Source: Pseudomonas putida (GTDB lineage Bacteria > Pseudomonadota > Gammaproteobacteria > Pseudomonadales > Pseudomonadaceae). From it: a stretch of 64,000 bases of DNA. The translations under genes and the position numbers were made by a program. Positions 1-8,752 of the stretch are shown here, piece by piece. The DNA lies in the NCBI RefSeq assembly GCF_001636055.1, contig NZ_CP011789.1:2542001-2606000 (forward strand), given 5' to 3'. Numbering within the stretch: position 1 is the stretch's first letter; every line of letters starts with the position of its first letter. Below the pieces are notes generated by a model, which was given only the letters and a program-made list of their open reading frames with translations, searched no databases and was not told the origin of the DNA.

Positions 1-1381
1 GGTGGGTGTTGACGTCGATCGGTTTCGGGTAGGCGGCGGTGTGGCAGAACGACTGCATGACCAGGTCGGCGGAGAAGCCCAGGCATGCCAGGTCCTTCAG
101 CTCGTCACGGGTCATCGGGCCGGTGGTGTCCTGGGAACCGACGGTGGTCATCTTCGGTTCGCAGTAGGCACCCGGGCGTACGCCTTGGCCTTCCGGCAGG
201 CCGCAGGCGCGACCGACCATCTTCTGCGCCAGGGTGAAGCCCTTGCCGGTGTCGGCAGGCTGTTCTGGCTTCTTGAACAGGTCCGAAGCCCCCAGGCCCA
301 GTTCGGCACGGGCTTTTTCGGTCAGGCCACGGCCGACGATCAATGGAATACGGCCGCCAGCGCGGACTTCGTCCAGCAGCACTTCGGTTTTCAGTTCGAA
401 GGTGGTGACCAGCTCGCCGCTGTCGTGACGCTTGACTTCACCTTTGAACGGGTAGACGTCGATGACATCGCCCATGGCCAGGTTGGTGCAGTCGAATTCG
501 ATTGGCAGGGCGCCGGCGTCTTCCATGGTGTTGTAGAAGATCGGAGCGATCTTGGTGCCGAAGCAGAAACCACCGGCGCGCTTGTTCGGCACGTACGGGA
601 TGTCGTCGCCGAAGAACCACAGCACCGAGTTGGTGGCCGATTTACGCGAGGAGCCGGTACCGACCACGTCGCCGACGTAGGCAACCGGGAAGCCCTTGGC
701 CTTGACTGCTTCGATCTGGGCCAGTGGGCCGACCGAACCTGGTTGCGAAGGCTCGATGCCGTCGCGGGCCATCTTCAGCATGGCCAGGGCGTGCAGTGGG
801 ATGTCAGGGCGCGACCAGGCGTCCGGGGCAGGGGACAGGTCATCGGTGTTGGTTTCGCCTGGCACCTTGAATACGGTCAGGGTGTACTTGTCGGCGATGG
901 CTGGGCGCGAGGTGAACCACTCGCCGGCAGCCCAGGACTCCAGGACGGCCTTGGCGTGCACGTTGCCGGCCTTGGCTTTTTCGGCCACGTCGTGGAAGGC
1001 GTCGAACATCAGCAGGGTGTGCTTGAGCTGTTCGCCCGCGACGGCGCCCAGTTCGGCGTCGTCCAGCAGCGCGACCAGCGTCTCGATGTTGTAGCCACCC
1101 TGCATGGTGCCCAGCAGCTCGGTGGCGTGCTTGCGGTCGATCAGTGGCGACTTGGCTTCGCCCTTGGCGACAGCGGAGAGGAACGCGGCCTTGACGTAGG
1201 CAGCTTCGTCGACTCCTGGCGGAACGCGATTGGTGATCAGGTCTACGAGGAAGGCTTCTTCGCCGGCCGGCGGGTTTTTCAGCAGCTCGACCAGGCCTGC
1301 AGTTTGTTCGGCGTTCAGCGGCTGGGGCACGATACCCAGGGCGGCACGCTCTTCGATGTGTTTGCGGTAGGCTTCAAGCAC
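1..1381 (-). CDS. acnB: Aconitate hydratase B, N-terminal part (gene runs off the left edge)
   Basis: Bifunctional aconitase / 2-methylisocitrate dehydratase of the TCA and methylcitrate cycles, a cytosolic Fe-S enzyme. The reverse strand reads VLEAYRKHIEERAALGIVPQ at the N terminus and continues for 460 codons without a stop. This covers the HEAT-like N-terminal domain (LLGTMQGGYNIETLVALLDD) and the AcnB-type swivel domain (GTGSSRKSATNSVLWFFGDD). The Fe-S ligand region lies outside the window. I chose the GTG at 1381 because an AGGG ribosome site lies just upstream and known Pseudomonas AcnB proteins begin with xLEAYRKH. An in-frame ATG at 1396 is the alternative. Pseudomonas aconitase genes are reported targets of PrrF, and a PrrF gene lies elsewhere in this window. 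Confidence 0.96.
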   Translation of the reverse strand, partial: MLEAYRKHIEERAALGIVPQPLNAEQTAGLVELLKNPPAGEEAFLVDLITNRVPPGVDEAAYVKAAFLSAVAKGEAKSPLIDRKHATELLGTMQGGYNIETLVALLDDAELGAVAGEQLKHTLLMFDAFHDVAEKAKAGNVHAKAVLESWAAGEWFTSRPAIADKYTLTVFKVPGETNTDDLSPAPDAWSRPDIPLHALAMLKMARDGIEPSQPGSVGPLAQIEAVKAKGFPVAYVGDVVGTGSSRKSATNSVLWFFGDDIPYVPNKRAGGFCFGTKIAPIFYNTMEDAGALPIEFDCTNLAMGDVIDVYPFKGEVKRHDSGELVTTFELKTEVLLDEVRAGGRIPLIVGRGLTEKARAELGLGASDLFKKPEQPADTGKGFTLAQKMVGRACGLPEGQGVRPGAYCEPKMTTVGSQDTTGPMTRDELKDLACLGFSADLVMQSFCHTAAYPKPIDVNTH

Positions 1382-1503
1382 AGTTATTACCCTCATCAGT
1401 GGTCCCTAAAGGGAGTCCGGGACGCTCATCCAGCATTCCCTGCACCCATGCGCGGATCACGGCTTTTTGAGCCGTCCAGCCAGGGTCGCAGTGAATCCTT
1501 ACA

Positions 1504-1639
1504 GAAGCTGCTTTCAAAGTTTTACGCCTGTAGAACGGAGCGTTGATGAGGGGTTGGCGCGGGCCATGCGGGGAGCATGGCCTGGGCCAACACCGTTCTA
1601 CCGGATGAACTGTGCTCGTGACGCTTTGAAAACAGCTTC
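1504..1639. repeat. 136-bp nested inverted repeat upstream of acnB
   Basis: The outer arms GAAGCTGCTTTCAAAG (1504-1519) and CTTTGAAAACAGCTTC (1624-1639) are complementary except at one position. A second pair, TAGAACGG (1531-1538) and CCGTTCTA (1593-1600), encloses GGCCATGC/GCATGGCC (about 1562-1582). The whole could form a large nested hairpin. It lies in the roughly 400-bp gap (1382-1788) between acnB and the DUF1289 gene, in which no gene is visible. It could be a leader structure of acnB or a small non-autonomous element. Nothing in the sequence decides between these. Confidence 0.7.
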
Positions 1640-1788
1640 CAACGGACATTGTTGCCTTGAAAAGGCGGGATGATTCTACGGCAAAAAAACACGGAAGGTA
1701 AGTTGCCGACGATGACTTTAACGAGTGACCCCGGTTAGACAAAGGGCTAACATGACGCCGTGTTCCACCGCCAAGCCGTTGTTTTTCC

Positions 1789-2256
1789 ATGTCCAACCAG
1801 TCCATCAAGACCCCTTGCGTCGGCCTTTGCTCAACTGTCTACGGAGACACCGTCTGCCGTGGCTGCAAGCGCTTTCACCATGAAGTGATCAATTGGAACG
1901 GTTATGACGAGGAGCAGAAGCGTGCCGTCTGGCTGCGCCTGGAGCAGTTGCTGGTGCAGGTGATGATGGCCAAGCTTGAAGTGTTCGACAAAGACCGTTT
2001 GCGCGAGCAGCTCGAACAGCGCTCGATCCGCTTTCTTGCACACCAGTCCGAATACTGCTGGGCCTACCAGTTGATCGCCCGCGGTGCCCGCGTGATCCGT
2101 GACCTGGAAGCCTACGGCATGGCCCTGCTGCCGGAGTTCCGCGAATGGGAGCTGCCGCAGTTGCGCGATGCCATCGACCGGGAGTTCTTCCTGCTTTCCG
2201 AGGCCCATTACCAGCGCTACATCGCGCCTGCTTTCCTGCAGCAGTCGCTGGGGTAA
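1789..2256 (+). CDS. DUF1289 domain-containing protein
   Basis: 155-aa protein beginning MSNQSIKTPCVGLCSTVYGD. The N-terminal cysteine cluster (C-x3-C, then CRGCKRFHHEVINW) is the DUF1289 signature, probably a small metal-binding motif found in many proteobacterial proteins. The remainder is helical and specific to Pseudomonas-type homologues. It is divergent from acnB and separated from it by the inverted repeat. The function of the family is not established. Confidence 0.85.
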   Translation: MSNQSIKTPCVGLCSTVYGDTVCRGCKRFHHEVINWNGYDEEQKRAVWLRLEQLLVQVMMAKLEVFDKDRLREQLEQRSIRFLAHQSEYCWAYQLIARGARVIRDLEAYGMALLPEFREWELPQLRDAIDREFFLLSEAHYQRYIAPAFLQQSLG

Positions 2257-2324
2257 GGCTTCAGGCTGCTGCGCCGCGCTCGCACTATTTAGCGTTGACG
2301 CTCCCTCACTTCAAGGAGCGCCGT

Positions 2325-3077
2325 ATGTCCAGTCTCGAGTTTCAACCCCTGCTGAGTTTCAACGCGCGTTGCCAATGGCAGCTTCATGATCGCCCTGTTA
2401 CCGTCGGCCAATGGAAAGAGGACAGTGACATGTTCCGGCCGTTCTGGGTCGAGTTCGATGACTGGAATGGAGACGATGGCTGGTTGATCACCAGTTGGGA
2501 CTACGGCGAGGAGATGATCCAGTCGTTTCTGCTCGAAGGCTTGTTCGGCAAGGACGCACACAAACGCTATGTGAGTGACTGCTTCTGGTTCGGTGTCTAC
2601 CGCCATGCCGACGGCTATGTGTACGAGATCCGTCCCGCCTACGAAGGGCGCAACGCGCATGCCTGGCCCGAGCTCGACTACTGGCTCGACACCAGTCGCA
2701 ACGGCTACCTGGGGTTCTATAGCGCCGACTCGCCAGCGGGCGTGAACGTGGACGAGCCGGCCAGGGTCCAGATCAACGACCCTAACGGGGCTTCGTTCGA
2801 GCTGCCTATTGACCCACCGATTCAGTTGACCACTCCGCTATACACCCTTACATCTGCACAGCGAACGCCCCTGTGGCATATTCCGGGCCTGAACCCCGCA
2901 GCATTGCGTGACAACGATGTGTTGCCGAACCTGACGCTCTACAGCCCGAAGGGACGCCAGGTCAGGCGTCAGGTGGAGAATATCGCCTACCTCAATGACC
3001 AGATCGGCAAGCGCGGCGGCTTTACGCTGATTGTCAGTCAGTCTGGCGTTCCGCCTCATCCCAACCCACAGCCCTGA
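2325..3077 (+). CDS. Hypothetical protein, 250 aa
   Basis: The frame is open from 2145, but I place the start at ATG 2325 (MSSLEFQPLLSFNARCQWQL) because AAGGAG lies 7 bases upstream; the earlier stretch overlaps the DUF1289 gene. The protein is rich in Trp, Tyr and Asp with no signal peptide or membrane segment, which suggests a soluble globular protein. I do not recognise the family. It is convergent with queD, 11 bases away. Confidence 0.7.
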   Translation: MSSLEFQPLLSFNARCQWQLHDRPVTVGQWKEDSDMFRPFWVEFDDWNGDDGWLITSWDYGEEMIQSFLLEGLFGKDAHKRYVSDCFWFGVYRHADGYVYEIRPAYEGRNAHAWPELDYWLDTSRNGYLGFYSADSPAGVNVDEPARVQINDPNGASFELPIDPPIQLTTPLYTLTSAQRTPLWHIPGLNPAALRDNDVLPNLTLYSPKGRQVRRQVENIAYLNDQIGKRGGFTLIVSQSGVPPHPNPQP

Positions 3078-3088
3078 CGGCCGAGTGG

Positions 3089-3445
3089 TCAGTCGCCGGT
3101 GTATTCGCAACCACTGGTGCAGGTCTCGTGGATACGCACTTTCGATAGTTCCGGCAGTAGCGGCTTGACCTGTTCCCAGATCCACTTGGCGATCACTTCG
3201 CTGGTCGGGTTTTCCAGGCCGGGAATGTCGTTCAGGTAGTTGTGGTCGAGGCGATCGTAGATCGGCTTGAAGATCGCCTTGACCTCGGCGAAGTCGCGGA
3301 TCCAGCCGGTGTGCGGGTCGAGCGGGCCAGTCAGGTGCAGGGCGACCTTGAACGAATGGCCGTGCAGGCGACCGCATTTGTGTCCTTCGGGGACGTGGGG
3401 CAGGCGGTGAGCGGACTCGAAGGTGAACTCTTTGAAAATTTCCAC
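3089..3445 (-). CDS. queD: 6-carboxy-5,6,7,8-tetrahydropterin synthase (QueD)
   Basis: 118 aa, a typical QueD length. It converts 7,8-dihydroneopterin triphosphate to 6-carboxytetrahydropterin, the second step of queuosine/preQ1 synthesis. Visible features are the zinc histidines H13 (SAHRLP), H28 and H30 (LHGHSF), the catalytic Cys24 (GHKCGRL), the PTSEV motif and the C-terminal [12 protein letters not shown] block. It is transcribed on its own here. The other queuosine genes are not in the window. Confidence 0.95.
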   Translation of the reverse strand: MEIFKEFTFESAHRLPHVPEGHKCGRLHGHSFKVALHLTGPLDPHTGWIRDFAEVKAIFKPIYDRLDHNYLNDIPGLENPTSEVIAKWIWEQVKPLLPELSKVRIHETCTSGCEYTGD

Positions 3446-3498
3446 GCTGGCAGAACTCTGTGTGAATCAAGAATGCGCGCAGTCTACCAGCATGCTTG

Positions 3499-4578
3499 CT
3501 ACAAGGCTTGCAACCGTTCATGCAGCCGCCCGGTGGCGACCAGTTCCAGCAGCTCGTCGCCCAGGCGCTGGCTTTCGGCGATGGCCTTGTACCAATAGCG
3601 CTTGCGAGTCGGCGCATCCCCCATGAAACGCTTGAAGTCGTTGCGGTCCGGCAGCTTGCCATAGGGCAGGGCGGCCAGGTACTGCGGCGATGGCGTCATC
3701 AGCAGCACATTGTGCAGGCGTGTGGCATCGCCGCGACGCCAGGGCAGGGCCTTGTCGAACCAGCCGGGCACGACCTTGTCGGTGAAGTGCGGATAGAGCA
3801 CCAGGTCGTCGCCTCGATAGGGCAGGTCGAGGTGGTAGTCCAGCAGGCCGCCGTCACGGTAGGTGCCGTTGCCAGCGCCGGGAATATCGCGCACGCCCTC
3901 CATCACCATCGGGATCGAGCCCGACGCGAGCAGCGCCTGTCGCAGGTTGCCCAGGTCCAGGGGCAGGCAGCGCGAGGGAAAGTCGGTCAATGCGTCCAGT
4001 GGTGGTGCGCTACGGCCGTCATGCAGGATGATGCGTTCGAAGTGACGGGCCAGGCGCGAACGCCCGAGCAGGTTGCTGGCAATCACCGAGGACAGGCCCA
4101 TGCCCAGCCGCGCGGGGTGATCATGGGCAAGCTGGCCATGGCTCTTCACCACCAGGATATTCAGGCGATAGTTCGGATTGGCCAGGATCTGGCCGTCACG
4201 GCCCTGTAGCAGATCGTCGAGCATGCGCTGGCAGCTCTGGCTGATCTGCGCGGGCGTCACCCCCTTGGCGAAATCCTGCTCGGTATACAGCTCGCCCAGG
4301 CGCCGCAGGCCGGCCACGGGGTCGTCCAGGCAGGCGCTGGCAAAGCGCCAGGAGCCGATCGAGGCGCCGATCAGCGAGCGCTGCCGCGGTGCCGAAGGCA
4401 GCAACTGGCCGAACAGTGCCAGGTCCAGACCCTGAATACCCAGCGGCTTGGGGCCGCCGGCCGCGCCCGGCAGCACCCCGACATCGACAGCCCGCAGGCC
4501 GCGCTCGCGGATCTGCGCCAGGGCGCGTCGGCCGGCCTTGAAGGTCAGGGCGGGATACTTGATATGGATGGCGCTCAT
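3499..4578 (-). CDS. Patatin-like phospholipase family protein
   Basis: 359 aa. GASIGSW around Ser73 fits the nucleophile elbow (G-x-S-x-G) of patatin-like serine hydrolases, and RDGGLLDYH further on supplies the catalytic Asp of the DG(A/G) motif. The upstream GAAGGPKPLGIQGLD matches the oxyanion region. There is no signal peptide, so it is probably cytosolic. Members of this family act as lipid acyl hydrolases, and the substrate cannot be read from sequence. It stands alone, divergent from the PepSY operon and 167 bp from it. Confidence 0.85.
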   Translation of the reverse strand: MSAIHIKYPALTFKAGRRALAQIRERGLRAVDVGVLPGAAGGPKPLGIQGLDLALFGQLLPSAPRQRSLIGASIGSWRFASACLDDPVAGLRRLGELYTEQDFAKGVTPAQISQSCQRMLDDLLQGRDGQILANPNYRLNILVVKSHGQLAHDHPARLGMGLSSVIASNLLGRSRLARHFERIILHDGRSAPPLDALTDFPSRCLPLDLGNLRQALLASGSIPMVMEGVRDIPGAGNGTYRDGGLLDYHLDLPYRGDDLVLYPHFTDKVVPGWFDKALPWRRGDATRLHNVLLMTPSPQYLAALPYGKLPDRNDFKRFMGDAPTRKRYWYKAIAESQRLGDELLELVATGRLHERLQAL

Positions 4579-4672
4579 GGCTGTCTCTTGAAGGGCAAGG
4601 ACGCATTATAGGCAAATGGGGTTCGACGGGCGCTCGGAGGCTGCGAACGGCGCTATCATGTCGCCAGCTGTT

Positions 4673-4704
4673 TTCAGGTTGAGTTAAGGACCGGTGGTTA
4701 ATCT
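4673..4704 (+). promoter_or_regulatory. BqsR/PmrA-like direct-repeat box and -10 of the PepSY-TCS operon
   Basis: TTCAG (4673-4677), six bases, then TTAAG (4684-4688) is a direct repeat one base off the TTAAG-N6-TTAAG box described for BqsR. A plausible -10 (TAATCT, 4699-4704) starts ten bases after it, the spacing usual for OmpR-family activators that replace the -35. It lies about 60 bp before the first PepSY gene, so the encoded regulator may control its own operon. This is inference from pattern only. Confidence 0.45.
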
Positions 4705-4745
4705 TAACCCCGTAGACAACATACGCACCTCGATGGAGAGACCCT

Positions 4746-5054
4746 ATGAAAACGTTGACTGCCCTGTTCACCGCCGCTGCCCTGACCTTCGGTGCCACTG
4801 CCGCCTTCGCCAAGGACGTGCAGCCCGACGAAGTGGTCAAACTGGTCAATGCCAAGACCATCAAGTCTCTGGATGAGCTCAAGGCCGCCGCCGTGGCCAA
4901 GCATCCCGGCTCGACCGTGACCGATTCCGAGCTCGAAGACGAATACGGCCGCTATGTCTACAAGGTCGAACTGCGCGATGCGCAGAACGTCGAATGGGAC
5001 GTGGCCCTGGACGCCAAGACTGGTGAAGTGCTGAAGGACGAACGAGACAACTGA
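4746..5054 (+). CDS. PepSY domain protein, periplasmic (first of two)
   Basis: 102 aa with a clear Sec signal peptide (MKTLTALFTAAALTFGATAAFA, cleavage likely after AFA) and one PepSY-type domain (ELEDEYGRYVYKVELRDAQNVEW...DAKTGEVLKDERDN). Such small secreted PepSY proteins are often acidic and co-transcribed with metal- or cation-sensing two-component systems, for example bqsPQ-RS in P. aeruginosa. It overlaps the next gene by one base (TGATG), so the two are translationally coupled. The likely role is as an accessory periplasmic protein of the kinase encoded two genes downstream. Binding of a ligand or of the sensor is inferred. Confidence 0.88.
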   Translation: MKTLTALFTAAALTFGATAAFAKDVQPDEVVKLVNAKTIKSLDELKAAAVAKHPGSTVTDSELEDEYGRYVYKVELRDAQNVEWDVALDAKTGEVLKDERDN

Positions 5055-5368
5055 TGAACACCCTGCCGCGAGCGGTGCCCTGTCTGGCACTGGCATTATG
5101 GGTCGCCTGCTCGCCGGCGACCGCCCGCGACCTGGACCAGGACGAAGCCCTGGAACTGCGACAGCAGGGCATCATCCTCCCGCTTGAGCAATTGCTCGAC
5201 GCAGCCCTGGGGCGCTACCCCGGGGCGCGTTTGCTGGAGGCCGAGCTGGAAGAGAAGCACGGCCGTTACGAGTACGAGGTCGAACTGCTGACCCCGGCCG
5301 GTGTGGTGCGTGAAATCAAGTACGACGCCCGTACCGGCGTTTTGATCAAGGACGAGGAAGACGACTGA
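5054..5368 (+). CDS. PepSY domain protein, periplasmic (second of two)
   Basis: 104 aa with a signal peptide (MNTLPRAVPCLALALWVACSPATA) and a PepSY core paralogous to the preceding gene (ELEEKHGRYEYEVELLTPAGVVREIKYDARTGVLIKDEEDD). The conserved shape of the two proteins suggests tandem duplication. The C terminus is strongly acidic (KDEEDD), which would suit cation binding. The stop is immediately followed by the start of the response regulator. Confidence 0.88.
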   Translation: MNTLPRAVPCLALALWVACSPATARDLDQDEALELRQQGIILPLEQLLDAALGRYPGARLLEAELEEKHGRYEYEVELLTPAGVVREIKYDARTGVLIKDEEDD

Positions 5369-6040
5369 ATGCGCCTGTTGCTTGTCGAGGACAATGTGCC
5401 TCTGGCCGACGAATTGATCGCCAGCCTGCAACGCCAGGGCTATGCCGTGGACTGGCTGGCCGACGGTCGTGACGCGGTCTACCAGGGGCAGAGTGAGCCC
5501 TATGACCTGATCATCCTCGACCTCGGCCTGCCCGGTCTGCCGGGGTTGGAGGTACTGACGCAGTGGCGTGCCGCTGCGCTGGCCATCCCCGTGCTCATTC
5601 TCACCGCTCGCGGTTCCTGGGCCGAACGCATCGAAGGGCTGAAGGCCGGGGCCGACGACTACCTCACCAAACCCTTCCACCCCGAAGAACTGCAACTGCG
5701 CATCCAGGCCCTGCTGCGCCGTGCCCGTGGCCTGGCCAACCAGCCGCGCCTGGAGGCGGCGGGCCTGCACCTGGACGAAGGGCGTCAGTGCGTCGTGCGC
5801 GAGGGGGTGGATGTGCAACTGACCGCCGCCGAGTTTCGCCTGCTGCGCTATTTCATGCTGCACCCGCAGCAGGTCCTGTCCAAGAGCCACTTGGCCGAGC
5901 ATCTCTACGACGGGGAAACCGAGCGTGACTCCAACGTGCTCGAGGTGCACGTCAATCACCTGCGGCGCAAGCTGGGGCGCAGCGTGATCGAGACCCGTCG
6001 CGGCCAGGGCTATGTCTACGCCGGGAGCAGCAACGGGTGA
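5369..6040 (+). CDS. OmpR/PhoP-family response regulator (BqsR/CarR-like)
   Basis: 223 aa. The receiver domain is at residues 1-115 with acidic pocket E7-D8, phospho-acceptor Asp51 ([10 protein letters not shown]), Thr79-region ILTA and Lys in YLTKPF. A winged-helix DNA-binding domain follows at about 125-220 ([16 protein letters not shown], then [17 protein letters not shown]). It sits immediately after two PepSY genes and overlaps the sensor kinase start by 4 bases, so the four genes form one unit. The arrangement resembles the bqsPQRS/carSR operon of P. aeruginosa, which responds to Fe(II) and Ca2+. Orthology is a hypothesis. Confidence 0.93.
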   Translation: MRLLLVEDNVPLADELIASLQRQGYAVDWLADGRDAVYQGQSEPYDLIILDLGLPGLPGLEVLTQWRAAALAIPVLILTARGSWAERIEGLKAGADDYLTKPFHPEELQLRIQALLRRARGLANQPRLEAAGLHLDEGRQCVVREGVDVQLTAAEFRLLRYFMLHPQQVLSKSHLAEHLYDGETERDSNVLEVHVNHLRRKLGRSVIETRRGQGYVYAGSSNG

Positions 6041-7356
6041 AGTCGATCCAGGCACGCCTGAGCCTCGGCCTGGTGGCCGTGCTGGTGGTGGTCGGCGTGG
6101 CGGTGGCGCAGGTGACCCTGTGGTTGTTCGAGGCCGGGTTGCAGCGCTATCTCGAAGCCGGGCTGCGCAAGGAGAGCGAGAACCTGCTGGTGGCGCTGGT
6201 CCGTGGCCCCAACGGCCTGCAACTGGACGAGCGGCGTATCTCGGCGGCCTATCAACGGCCGTTTTCAGGGTATTACTTTCGCATCGATTTCGAGCAGGGC
6301 ACCTGGCGCTCCCGTTCGCTATGGGACCTGGACATGCCCAAGCTCGCGCGCCCGGGGCTGGAGGATGGCCATGAGCTAGGCCCGGAAGGCCAGCAACTGT
6401 TGGCCTATCGCGGAGATTACCGGCGCCTGGGTCAGGATATCTCGATCAGCGTCGCTCAGGATTATTCACCCGTACGCGAGGGGTTCAGGCGCTTGCAGCA
6501 GATCGGCCTGGGCATGGGTGTGCTGGCGCTGCTGTTGATCCTGGTCCTGCAGCGCATCACCGTGACCCGCTCGTTACGTCCGCTGGAGCGCGCCCGTCAG
6601 CAGATCGCCCAATTGCAACAGGGGCAGCGCTCCCAACTCGATGCCCAGGTGCCCAGTGAACTGCAACCGCTGGTGGACCAGGTCAACCACCTGCTGGCGC
6701 ACACCGAAGACAGCCTGCGTCGCTCACGCAACGCGCTGGGTAACCTCGGCCATGCCCTGAAGACCCCTCTGGCGGTGCTGCTGAGCCTGGCGTCGAGCGA
6801 GCGCCTGCGCGATCTGCCTGAAGTGCAGGTGCAACTGCGCGAACAACTGGAGCAGATCCAGCAGCGCCTGGCCCGTGAACTGAACCGCGCACGCCTGGCG
6901 GGCGATGCCTTGCCAGGCGCGCAGTTCGACTGCGACGCGGAGCTGCCTGGCCTGCTCTCCACGCTGGGCATGATCCATGGCGAGGGGCTGCTGCTGGCGC
7001 GTGATGTACCACCGGGGTTGTTGCTGCCCTGGGACCGCGAGGACCTGCTGGAGCTGCTGGGCAACCTGCTGGACAACGCCTGCAAATGGGCTGACAGCGA
7101 GGTACGCCTGGGTATCGAGGCAACTGCCGAGGGTTACCGGCTCTGGGTCGACGACGACGGGCCTGGAATTCCCGGTGAGGCACGGGAGCAGGTACTGGAG
7201 CGCGGTTCGCGGCTCGACGAGCAGGTGGACGGGCATGGCCTGGGGCTGGGCATCGTGCGGGACATCGTCGAGGCCTGGGAAGGGCGGATCACCTTGCTCG
7301 AGAGCCCGCTGGGAGGGCTGCGCGTCAGCATCGAGTTGCCACGCAAGGGGCGCTGA
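6037..7356 (+). CDS. Sensor histidine kinase, PhoQ/BqsS-like
   Basis: 439 aa from a GTG that overlaps the regulator stop (GTGA). There is one N-terminal membrane segment ([20 protein letters not shown]), a periplasmic domain of about 120 residues, a second segment ([16 protein letters not shown]), a HAMP-like linker, the H box [12 protein letters not shown] with His239, an N box ([13 protein letters not shown]), and G1/G2 boxes ([17 protein letters not shown]). The H box is of the PhoQ type (SLKTPLAVL). I do not see the RExxE motif reported for Fe(II) sensing by BqsS; RKESE and VREGF are the nearest. The ligand is therefore unresolved. Confidence 0.92.
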   Translation: MKSIQARLSLGLVAVLVVVGVAVAQVTLWLFEAGLQRYLEAGLRKESENLLVALVRGPNGLQLDERRISAAYQRPFSGYYFRIDFEQGTWRSRSLWDLDMPKLARPGLEDGHELGPEGQQLLAYRGDYRRLGQDISISVAQDYSPVREGFRRLQQIGLGMGVLALLLILVLQRITVTRSLRPLERARQQIAQLQQGQRSQLDAQVPSELQPLVDQVNHLLAHTEDSLRRSRNALGNLGHALKTPLAVLLSLASSERLRDLPEVQVQLREQLEQIQQRLARELNRARLAGDALPGAQFDCDAELPGLLSTLGMIHGEGLLLARDVPPGLLLPWDREDLLELLGNLLDNACKWADSEVRLGIEATAEGYRLWVDDDGPGIPGEAREQVLERGSRLDEQVDGHGLGLGIVRDIVEAWEGRITLLESPLGGLRVSIELPRKGR

Positions 7357-7366
7357 CACGCCTCTT

Positions 7367-7390
7367 GCCCTTGAAGGATCGATCAAGGGC
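7367..7390 (+). terminator. Hairpin after the two-component operon
   Basis: GCCCTTGA (7367-7374) pairs with TCAAGGGC (7383-7390) around an 8-base loop, 11 bases past the kinase stop. No T-tract follows, so it may stabilise the 3' end or act only weakly as a terminator. Confidence 0.4.
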
Positions 7391-7465
7391 CGATCCAGCA
7401 AAAAAATTGCAGTCCAGGCGCAGTTTTTTGAATTGGCCCCAAAACGGTGCGTTCGGCACAATCCC

Positions 7466-7565
7466 CGCCACGAAACCCTCCGGTTTCCATCTCTCCACGG
7501 ACGGAGCCCATTGTCATTGCCTTGGTAATGCAGGGCCCAGACCCTCTCGGCTGGGCTTTCTTTTT
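7466..7565 (+). ncRNA. Candidate structured RNA ending in an intrinsic terminator (sRNA or HPP gene leader)
   Basis: Two short stems, GAAACC/GGTTTC (7472-7487) and CTCC/GGAG (7493-7506), and a weak CATT/AATG stem are followed by a good intrinsic terminator: GCCCAG (7535-7540), a ten-base loop, CTGGGC (7551-7556) and TTTCTTTTT (7557-7565). A weak sigma-70-like TTGGCC-18-CACAAT lies just upstream. The terminator comes before, not after, the HPP gene start at 7595. The RNA is therefore either an independent sRNA of about 100 nt or an attenuator leader. I cannot match it to a riboswitch class that I know. Confidence 0.45.
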
Positions 7566-7594
7566 ACTGTTCCAATACGATTGCGCTTGATTCG

Positions 7595-8752
7595 ATGCCT
7601 GCCTCGCGTTCTGAAAACCGTCTGCTGCGCCTGTTACCGGCGCCTTTGAATATTCCTCCGCGGGAGTGGCTGCGTGCCGCTGTCGGCGCGCTGCTGGGTC
7701 TGTTCCTCGCCGGATGGCTGTGCAGCATGGCGTACGGCCCCTCCGTCGCCTTGCACCTGCTTGGCCCGTTGGCCGCCTCGGCGGTACTGGTGTTCGCCGT
7801 GCATTCCGGCCCGCTGGCGCAGCCCTGGCCGGTGCTCGGCAGCTATGCCCTGGCCGGGATCCTCGGATTGGCGATGCGCCAGGGCCTGGGCAGCGAGCTC
7901 TGGGTGGCCGCAGCGGCCCTGGGTGGCTCGCTGCTGCTGATGTGCGGGTTGCGTTGCCTGCACCCTCCGGGCGGCGGCGTGGCGGCCAGCGTGGTGCTGG
8001 CTGACCCAGGGCTGGTGGCGATGGGCGACCATTTGCTCGAGCCAGTGCTGCTCAACGCATTGATTCTGGTGGCCGTGGCGGTGCTCTACAACCGCCTGAC
8101 CGGGGTGCGTTATCCCAAGGGCGCCGTACCGCGCAAAGACCCGCATCACACCCATGACCCACTGCCCGGTGCACGCGTCGGCATCAGCGCAGAAGACCTG
8201 GATCTGGCGCTGGAGGAGCTGGGGGAGTTCGTCGATGTCACCCGCGATGAACTCGAACGTATCATCCTGGCCACCGAGCAGCACGCCCTGCAGCGCAGCC
8301 TGGGCGGGATCACGGCGGCCGCGGTGATGTCCCGCGACGTACAGTTCGCCTCGCCGAACACGACCCTGGAACAGGCCTGGAAGATGCTCGCCGGCCATCA
8401 CCTGAAGACGCTTCCGGTGCTGGAGCACGGGCGTTTGGTCGGTATCGTCAGCCTCAGCGACCTGGTTGGCCCGGCGATGGCCCGGGGGCGCTTCAGTTGG
8501 CGAGGCCTGTTCCGTCGCCCGTCGACACGCATGGCGCAGGTCATGAGCCGCCAAGTGGTCAGCGTGGGTAGCGAGTATCCATTGGAGCGCCTCCTGCCGC
8601 TGCTCAGCGAGCACGGATTGCACTGCTTGCCGGTGCTGGACGACGGGCGACTGGTTGGAGTGATCACCCAGACCGACCTTATCGCCGGCCTGAAACGTCA
8701 TTTGCTCAACGCTGCAACGCAGCGCTCAGACCAGCGGGTCCCAGCGTTGTGA
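7595..8752 (+). CDS. HPP-family membrane protein with tandem CBS domains
   Basis: 385 aa. Residues 1-165 hold about four or five membrane segments with the HPP signature (CGLRCLHPPGGGVAASV), a family proposed to be inner-membrane anion (nitrite) transporters. Residues about 235-375 hold two CBS domains (VMSRDVQFASPNTTLEQAWKML; VMSRQVVSVGSEYPLERLLPLL), which usually bind adenosyl nucleotides and regulate the membrane part. The ATG at 7595 has no clear ribosome site, so the start is uncertain. The 3' end overlaps the convergent LysR gene by 27 bp. The gene lies 29 bp after the terminator of the candidate RNA. Confidence 0.85.
   Translation: MPASRSENRLLRLLPAPLNIPPREWLRAAVGALLGLFLAGWLCSMAYGPSVALHLLGPLAASAVLVFAVHSGPLAQPWPVLGSYALAGILGLAMRQGLGSELWVAAAALGGSLLLMCGLRCLHPPGGGVAASVVLADPGLVAMGDHLLEPVLLNALILVAVAVLYNRLTGVRYPKGAVPRKDPHHTHDPLPGARVGISAEDLDLALEELGEFVDVTRDELERIILATEQHALQRSLGGITAAAVMSRDVQFASPNTTLEQAWKMLAGHHLKTLPVLEHGRLVGIVSLSDLVGPAMARGRFSWRGLFRRPSTRMAQVMSRQVVSVGSEYPLERLLPLLSEHGLHCLPVLDDGRLVGVITQTDLIAGLKRHLLNAATQRSDQRVPAL

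Noticed and set aside
2..1546. A 514-codon plus-strand frame at the left edge
   Set aside because: The reverse strand encodes AcnB with recognisable sequence throughout; this frame is its antisense.
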